A DNA stretch of 64,000 bases. It comes from JALYTZ01 sp036559125. GTDB lineage: Bacteria > Vulcanimicrobiota > Vulcanimicrobiia > Vulcanimicrobiales > Vulcanimicrobiaceae. The notes beneath the pieces were generated by a model. That model made no database searches and had not been told where the DNA came from. It worked only from the letters and a program-made list of their open reading frames with translations. Shown one piece after another: positions 59,001 through 64,000 of this stretch. A program made the translations under genes and the position numbers. The stretch covers positions 1 to 64,000 of the forward strand of contig DATBTT010000051.1 in NCBI GenBank assembly GCA_036559125.1. Direction: 5' to 3'. Position 1 is the first letter of the stretch. The number at the start of each line of letters is the position of its first letter.

Positions 59001-62000
59001 TCAGCTGGGGAGTTGTTCGGGTTGGGGGGCGGGGAGGTTCGATTTGCCGTTGGTCGTTCTGCCGTTGGACTTGCCTCGGCCGCGCATGAGCGATTTTACG
59101 ATGACGTAAATGACGGGGGTGATTGCAAGGTTGAGGATCGTTGAGACGATCATGCCGCCGAAGACTACCGTGCCCAGCGAGTGGCGTGCCGCGCTACCGG
59201 CGCCGGTGGCGAAGACCAGTGGAACGACGGCAGCGACGAAGGCGATGGAGGTCATCAGGATCGGGCGTAACCGCGTCTGCGCCGCGCGGGTCGCGGCCGT
59301 CACGATGTCTGCGCCCTGCCGCATTTGCTGATTTGCGAACTCGACGATCAGAATCGCGTTTTTGGCGGCCAGCCCGATTAACATAACGTAGCCGACTTGC
59401 GCGTACACGTCGCTCGGGTTGTGGCGCAGGTTGATGAACAGCAGGCCGCCCAGCAGGGCGCACGGTACGGCGAGCAAGACGATGAGCGGATCGATGAAGC
59501 TCTCGTATTGCGCGGAGAGCACTAAAAAGACGAACACGATACCGAGCGCAAAAATCAGCAGCGTTTGCGATCCGGCTTGCACTTCGTCCAGTGAGAGTCC
59601 GGTCCACTCGTAACTCACGCCTGCCGGATCGAGTTTTTGCGCGAGCTGCTGCATCGCAGTAATCGCCTGACCGGAACCCTTCCCGGGCGCCGCGCTGCCG
59701 CTGATTTCGATATTGCGGTAGAGATTGTAGTGCGTTATGACCGGCGGTGCCTGAACTTGCTGCGCGCTGACGAGGGCGTTCAATGGGATCGTACCGCCTG
59801 CGGCCGATCTGACGTACAGGTCGCCGAGTGATTTGAGGCGATCTCGATAGGGTTGGTCGGCTTGAACGTAGACTCGATACGACCTATTGAGATAATCGAA
59901 GTCGTTGACGTAGCGCGAACCGAGATCCGTTTGCATCGTGTTGAAGATGTCACTGAGGGAAACGCCGATGGACTTTGCCTTGTTACGATCGACGTTCACG
60001 AGCAGTTGCGGCGAGTTGATGCGAAACGTCGTGAACACCGCGCTAAGGTTCGGGTTGCTGTTGCCGAGGCCCATATAGCCGTACGCCGTTTGCATGAGTT
60101 TAGGCAGCCCGACGTTCCCGCGGTCTTCGAGTTCGAATTGAAATCCGCCGAAGTTCCCGACGCCCGAAATTGCCGGTGGATTGAATGCGAATACCTGCGC
60201 TCCGGGGATGCCGAAAAACGGCCCTTGCACTCGACCCAGAACCGCATCGAGCGAGTGAGCCGACCCGCTGCGCTGTGACCACGGCTTTAACTGGACGAAC
60301 ATCAAGCCTGCGTTGGGCGCACTACCGTTGAAACTGAATCCGCCGATGTCGAAGATATCCGCGACTTCCGGCTGCTTGCGTATGATCGCTTCAACCTTGT
60401 TTGCAATCGCGGTCTCCTGCGACAGCGACGTTCCTTCGGGTGCTTGGATCGTAGCGATAAAGAACCCCTGGTCCTCGTTCGGCACGAATGCCGTCGGCGT
60501 CGTTTTGAAGAGAACCGCCGTGACGACCAGCGCGACGACGAATGCGCCGGCCAAGACCCACCGCAAGCGGAAGAAGCGCGGCAGCATGCGGCGATACCAT
60601 TGCCGGAACCCATCGAATCCCTTGTTGAACCAGATGAAGATCGGAAAGTGCGACGCCGATTCGGCGCCGATCAATCGGGCCGAGAGCATGGGCGTTAGGG
60701 TAAGTGCGGTGAAGAGTGAGATGCCGACGGAGGCTGCAATCGTGAGCGCGAACTGTTTGTAGAGCTGTCCGGTCGTTCCCGGGAAAAAAGCGACGGGTAC
60801 GAAAACGGCGAGCAGCACCAGCGACGAGGCGACGACGGCGCTCTGCACTTCGCGCATTGCGGCATCCGCGCCCTCGACGCCGCGCATGTTCTTTTCCTGG
60901 ATGTAGCGAGCGATATTTTCGATCACCACGATGGCGTCGTCGACTACCAAGCCGGTCGCAAGCGTCAGCCCGAAGAGCGTGATCGTATTGATGGTGAAAC
61001 CGAATAACTTCATGACGAAGAATGCGCCGATCAACGAAATCGGGATGGTTATCGCGGGGATCAGCGTGGAGCGCGGGTCCTGCAAGAATAGATAGATGAC
61101 GAGGATGACCAGCACGATCGAAATGGCGAGCGTGACCAAAACGTCCTTGATCGATTCATGGACGAACGTGGTTCCGTCAAAAGCGACCCCGTACGAAACG
61201 CCCGGCGGAAAGCTCTTCGCAAGCTGGTCGAGCGTTTTTCGAATTCCTTGCGAAACCGCGAGCGCGTTGGCCGAGGGCAATTGCAGGATACCCATGCCGA
61301 CGACGTTATTGTTTCCGTCGAAGCGAATCTCGCTGTTGTAATCTTCGGCTCCGAGCTGCACGCGCGCGACGTCGCCGAGTCGCACGAAGCCGCCGTTGGG
61401 TTGAGCCTGCAGGATGATGTTCTTGAACTGTGCGGGGTCGGTCAGGCGGCCGATGGCACGCACGTTGATCGTGTACGGTTGGTTCGGGCCTTCCGGCGCG
61501 GCGCCGATGCTGCCGGCTGCGACCTGGACGTTTTGTTCTTGCAGCGCGTTGACCACGTCGGTAGTCGCGAGGTTGTTTTGCGCGAGTTTGCGCGGGTCGA
61601 GCCAGATGCGCATGGCGTATCGGCGCTGACCGAAGATGATTACGCTGCTGACGCCGGGGACGCGTTTGAGCGCATTGACGATTCGCAGGTCGGCGTAGTT
61701 GCTGAGGAATAGGCGGTCGTACTTCGAACTATTGGAGACCAGCGAGAGCGCCATTACGAACGAACCGGAATTTTTCGAAACCGTAACACCGGTCTGCTTG
61801 ACTTCATTGGGCAGTTGTCCGCTCGCGGATTGAACTGCGTTGGCGACGTCGGTTGCCGCGATATCCAAATTCGTGCCGAGATCGAAGGTGCAGGTGATCG
61901 AGGCCGATCCTTGCGCGCTGGTCGAGGTTATATAGCGCAATCCCTCAACGCCGTTGATGGCTTGTTCCAACGGCGTAGTGACCGACGTTTCAACCGCTTG

Positions 62001-62162
62001 CGCGTTGGCGCCTATATAGTTTGCCTGCACCGTAACGACGGGCGGCGCTATTTGCGGGTATTGCGCGACGGGCAGGCTGGGGATAACCACCAATCCCGCA
62101 ATGAGCACTACCAGCGAACAAACCGCTGCAAAGATCGGACGGCGTAAGAAAAATCCGGTCAT
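59001..62162 (-). CDS. RND efflux pump, HAE1 (AcrB-like) inner-membrane subunit
   Basis: A 1053-residue proton-driven exporter with twelve helices and two large periplasmic loops. FLRRPIFAAVCSLVVLIAGL at the start, the proton-relay pair in LATGLVVDDAIVVIEN (helix 4) and the relay Lys in GLAAKNAILIVEFAN (helix 10) are intact. It should export drugs or other amphiphiles. The ATG at 62162 is preferred over the TTG at 62174. No membrane-fusion protein or TolC-like channel gene is adjacent, which is unusual; the neighbouring barrel protein does not look like TolC. Confidence 0.94.
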   Translation of the reverse strand: MTGFFLRRPIFAAVCSLVVLIAGLVVIPSLPVAQYPQIAPPVVTVQANYIGANAQAVETSVTTPLEQAINGVEGLRYITSTSAQGSASITCTFDLGTNLDIAATDVANAVQSASGQLPNEVKQTGVTVSKNSGSFVMALSLVSNSSKYDRLFLSNYADLRIVNALKRVPGVSSVIIFGQRRYAMRIWLDPRKLAQNNLATTDVVNALQEQNVQVAAGSIGAAPEGPNQPYTINVRAIGRLTDPAQFKNIILQAQPNGGFVRLGDVARVQLGAEDYNSEIRFDGNNNVVGMGILQLPSANALAVSQGIRKTLDQLAKSFPPGVSYGVAFDGTTFVHESIKDVLVTLAISIVLVILVIYLFLQDPRSTLIPAITIPISLIGAFFVMKLFGFTINTITLFGLTLATGLVVDDAIVVIENIARYIQEKNMRGVEGADAAMREVQSAVVASSLVLLAVFVPVAFFPGTTGQLYKQFALTIAASVGISLFTALTLTPMLSARLIGAESASHFPIFIWFNKGFDGFRQWYRRMLPRFFRLRWVLAGAFVVALVVTAVLFKTTPTAFVPNEDQGFFIATIQAPEGTSLSQETAIANKVEAIIRKQPEVADIFDIGGFSFNGSAPNAGLMFVQLKPWSQRSGSAHSLDAVLGRVQGPFFGIPGAQVFAFNPPAISGVGNFGGFQFELEDRGNVGLPKLMQTAYGYMGLGNSNPNLSAVFTTFRINSPQLLVNVDRNKAKSIGVSLSDIFNTMQTDLGSRYVNDFDYLNRSYRVYVQADQPYRDRLKSLGDLYVRSAAGGTIPLNALVSAQQVQAPPVITHYNLYRNIEISGSAAPGKGSGQAITAMQQLAQKLDPAGVSYEWTGLSLDEVQAGSQTLLIFALGIVFVFLVLSAQYESFIDPLIVLLAVPCALLGGLLFINLRHNPSDVYAQVGYVMLIGLAAKNAILIVEFANQQMRQGADIVTAATRAAQTRLRPILMTSIAFVAAVVPLVFATGAGSAARHSLGTVVFGGMIVSTILNLAITPVIYVIVKSLMRGRGKSNGRTTNGKSNLPAPQPEQLPS

Positions 62163-62254
62163 CGTTCCTACCAAGACAGGGAGTCGGACGTAAGCGTTGC
62201 ACGCTTGTCTGAGCGCCCGCTGGGTGCGAGCGCCGCTTGCACGCCGTACGTCTT

Positions 62255-63148
62255 TTAGCTGAAGGCTTGTTCCGCGTGATAGGAGCTGCGCGAGAGCGGG
62301 CTGCTCACGACTTGATGGAATCCTTTGGACTTGGCGAGGCTGCCGAGGGACGCGAACTTCTCGGGCGTGACGAACTCGACGACGGGAAGATGCTTTTTGG
62401 TCGGCTGCAAGTACTGGCCCATCGTAAATATGTCGATGCCGGCGGCGCGCGCGTCGTCCATCGACTGCTCGATCTCTTCCTCGGTCTCCCCGAGGCCCAG
62501 CATAAGCGACGTCTTCGTGTAGTACTGCGGCGCACGGCTCTTGGCATGTTCGAGAACGCGCAGGGACTGCTCGTATTTGGCGCGTTTGTCGCGCACCGTC
62601 GGCGTGAGGCGGCGCACCGTCTCTAAGTTATGAGCGAATACGTCGGGCGCTGCGTCGAGTACGATGTCGAGAGCCGTCAGATCGCCGCGATAATCGCCGC
62701 TCAATATCTCGACCCTGCTGCCCGGCACCTTTTCATGAATCGCCCGAACGGTGTTCGCGAATACCAGGGCGCCGCCGTCGGCCAGGTCGTCCCGATCGAC
62801 GGCCGTCAGCACGAGGTACTTCCAACCGAGGTCGCGCACCGCGTTGGCGACCCGGACCGGCTCCAACCAGTCGACGACCCCTTTAGGGTTACCGGTCTTT
62901 ACGTTGCAGAAGCGGCACCCGCGCGTGCACGTGTCGCCAAGAATCATGATGGTCGCGGTGCCCGCGCCCCAGCACTCGGCGATATTCGGACACATCGCCT
63001 CTTTGCAGACGGTGTTGAGCTGCAGCGTGCTGACCTTGGCCTTGACGCGCTCGTAGTCGTCGCCGCGCGGAAGCTGCACCTTAAGCCAATCGGGCTTCGG
63101 CACGCGCTTGGGCGCAGGCTGGTTAATGAGGTCGATTTCGATAGCCAT
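62255..63148 (-). CDS. lipA: Lipoyl synthase
   Basis: A 297-residue radical-SAM enzyme that inserts two sulfurs into octanoyl groups on carrier proteins. Both iron-sulfur sites are present: the auxiliary cluster Cys48, Cys53, Cys59 (CKEAMCPNIAEC) and the radical-SAM cluster Cys74, Cys78, Cys81 (CTRGCRFC), with the C-terminal RSSYHAE serine that completes the auxiliary cluster. It follows lipB by 16 bp and serves GcvH and the E2 proteins. Confidence 0.96.
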   Translation of the reverse strand: MAIEIDLINQPAPKRVPKPDWLKVQLPRGDDYERVKAKVSTLQLNTVCKEAMCPNIAECWGAGTATIMILGDTCTRGCRFCNVKTGNPKGVVDWLEPVRVANAVRDLGWKYLVLTAVDRDDLADGGALVFANTVRAIHEKVPGSRVEILSGDYRGDLTALDIVLDAAPDVFAHNLETVRRLTPTVRDKRAKYEQSLRVLEHAKSRAPQYYTKTSLMLGLGETEEEIEQSMDDARAAGIDIFTMGQYLQPTKKHLPVVEFVTPEKFASLGSLAKSKGFHQVVSSPLSRSSYHAEQAFS

Positions 63149-63164
63149 CAGTACTTCTTAACGC

Positions 63165-63845
63165 TCATGCTTCGACAGGCTCGTGCTTCGGCCGATAGGT
63201 GATTGCTTCGAACGAGACGTCGAAAGTGCGTTCGAGCGCTGTCAAGAGGACGGTCTTTGCTTGCGACACCGTTACGTCGCGACCGGTTTCTTTACTGAGG
63301 CTCGTGATGCCCCGATCGAGCAGGCCGCAAGGGTTGATGAGGCGGTCGTAGCTCAAGTCCGTGTTCGCGTTGAGCGCGATTCCGTGCAGTGAGGTCATCC
63401 GGCGCACCGCAAGCCCGATCGCGCAAATCTGATTGCGTCCGACCCAGACCCCGGCGTGGTCGCTCCAGCGCTCCGCATTCACCCCGAACGCCGCGCACGC
63501 TTCGATTACCGCGCCCTCAAGGGCGCGAACGAGCGGGACGACTTCGCGAAACCGTTCGAGCTTTCGAATCGGGTAGACGACGAGTTGTCCCGGACCGTGG
63601 TAGGTAACGTCGCCGCCGCGCTCGATCTCGACGACGTCGACGCCGCTAGCGGTAAGAGTTTCCTGAGCGAGCAGCACGTTCTGCCGTTTGGCGGCGCGGC
63701 CAAGGGTGATCGTCGGTGCGTGCTCGACGACTATCCACGTCTCGGGGTCGAGTCCATCGCGAACGCGCTCGTGGATGTGGTGCTGCAGATCCCATATCTC
63801 TCGATAGGGACGCAGCCCGACGTCCAACATCCGCGCGCGCTTCAC
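63165..63845 (-). CDS. lipB: Octanoyl-ACP:protein octanoyltransferase LipB
   Basis: A 226-residue LipB. RGGDVTYHGPGQLVVYPI (residues 76-93) and LHGIALNANTDL are typical, and the acyl-accepting cysteine is Cys173 in INPCGL. The usual catalytic lysine in the (G)xKI(A/C)xxG motif appears as Gln139 (GRNQICAIG). All other features are intact, so the enzyme may be active by another residue or impaired; see the finding. It lies 11 bp after lpd and 16 bp before lipA. Confidence 0.9.
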   Translation of the reverse strand: MKRARMLDVGLRPYREIWDLQHHIHERVRDGLDPETWIVVEHAPTITLGRAAKRQNVLLAQETLTASGVDVVEIERGGDVTYHGPGQLVVYPIRKLERFREVVPLVRALEGAVIEACAAFGVNAERWSDHAGVWVGRNQICAIGLAVRRMTSLHGIALNANTDLSYDRLINPCGLLDRGITSLSKETGRDVTVSQAKTVLLTALERTFDVSFEAITYRPKHEPVEA

Positions 63846-63856
63846 GATTCGCGCGC

Positions 63857-64000
63857 TTAGCGCGCCCCCGCGGCGGCGGGCGCCTTAGGTTTGGGATTCA
63901 CGATATGGATCGCTTTACCGTGCGCGGCTTCGGCGGCGTCCATGATGCCTTCGGTGAGGGTCGGATGCGGATGGATCGAAAGACCGATGTCTTCGAGCGT
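63857..64000 (-). CDS. lpd: Dihydrolipoyl dehydrogenase, C-terminal end (partial)
   Basis: Only the last 47 residues are in the window. They contain the conserved SIHPHPTLTEGIMDAAEAAHG near the end of E3, with the active-site His of the HPHPT motif, then a short Lys/Pro/Ala-rich tail. The enzyme reoxidises lipoyl groups of GcvH and 2-oxoacid dehydrogenases with NAD. The start lies beyond the right edge. It heads the leftward lpd-lipB-lipA group. Confidence 0.88.
   Translation of the reverse strand, partial: TLEDIGLSIHPHPTLTEGIMDAAEAAHGKAIHIVNPKPKAPAAAGAR

Overview
This is 64 kb of a GC-rich, gene-dense bacterial chromosome made mostly of core metabolism. Several gene products imply an outer membrane: an HAE1-type RND pump, a candidate beta-barrel, and about five lipoproteins with an A-C lipobox. 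Other genes are common in Terrabacteria: rplU next to the L27-processing protease prp, a SpoIIIAA-like AAA ATPase ending in an R3H domain, a DUF151 bifunctional nuclease, and scpA/scpB. A deep-branching diderm such as Candidatus Eremiobacterota (WPS-2) fits best. That placement is inferred from gene content and style, not from a search.

Layout. 0.2-3.8 kb: rplU-prp (leftward) and, divergently, a membrane protein, a winged-helix regulator and a two-gene ABC exporter behind a clear promoter with repeated operator-like sites. 3.8-9.6 kb: GT39 glycosyltransferase, penicillin-acylase-family hydrolase, Rieske ferredoxin, sufB. 9.7-14 kb: speD, an M30-type metallopeptidase lipoprotein, speE, a dienoyl-CoA-reductase-like SDR. 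14.8-19.6 kb: thioesterase plus the glycine cleavage operon gcvT-gcvH-gcvPA-gcvPB. 19.7-24.9 kb: an orphan pseudopilin, NUDIX, scpA, scpB, a methyltransferase, nfo and dinB, tightly coupled. 25-30.7 kb (leftward): a Vgb-like propeller lipoprotein, then a GNAT, an SF1 helicase and a Fe-S PD-(D/E)XK nuclease with overlapping ends. 30.7-38.3 kb: ubiX, a nucleotidyltransferase, ispE, a large glycosidase, pdxS-pdxT, an HNH nuclease. 38.3-46 kb: bioA-bioF-bioD-bioB, an Orn/Lys/Arg decarboxylase, a PaiB-like protein and the AAA/R3H protein. 46.3-50.2 kb: a PilZ-like protein, tmk, holB, a membrane protein, mtnP. 50.2-56 kb: a peptide-binding lipoprotein, the bifunctional nuclease, ychF, a glutamate-type dehydrogenase, rhodanese. 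56-64 kb (leftward): a GDSL lipoprotein with a candidate barrel, the RND pump, and lpd-lipB-lipA.

Shared themes. The polyamine genes (decarboxylase, speD, speE) and mtnP, which salvages the methylthioadenosine made by SpeE, are spread across the window. The glycine cleavage proteins need lipoate and E3, and lipA, lipB and the end of lpd lie at the right edge.

The most unusual content is non-coding or detailed. A dispersed 23-bp palindromic element occurs in six intergenic clusters, including seven tandem 49-bp units at 51.88-52.2 kb and eight copies about 31 bp apart at 46.1-46.3 kb; its outer stem covaries between clusters. dinB has no ATG/GTG/TTG upstream of its first catalytic motif. LipB has Gln where the catalytic Lys is expected. 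rplU looks leaderless. speD has a structured leader. A terminator sits directly in front of the gdh ribosome binding site. No CRISPR array, tRNA, rRNA, transposase or prophage gene was recognised, and no single undescribed system could be established; the helicase-nuclease-GNAT module, the barrel-GDSL pair and the repeat family are the best candidates.
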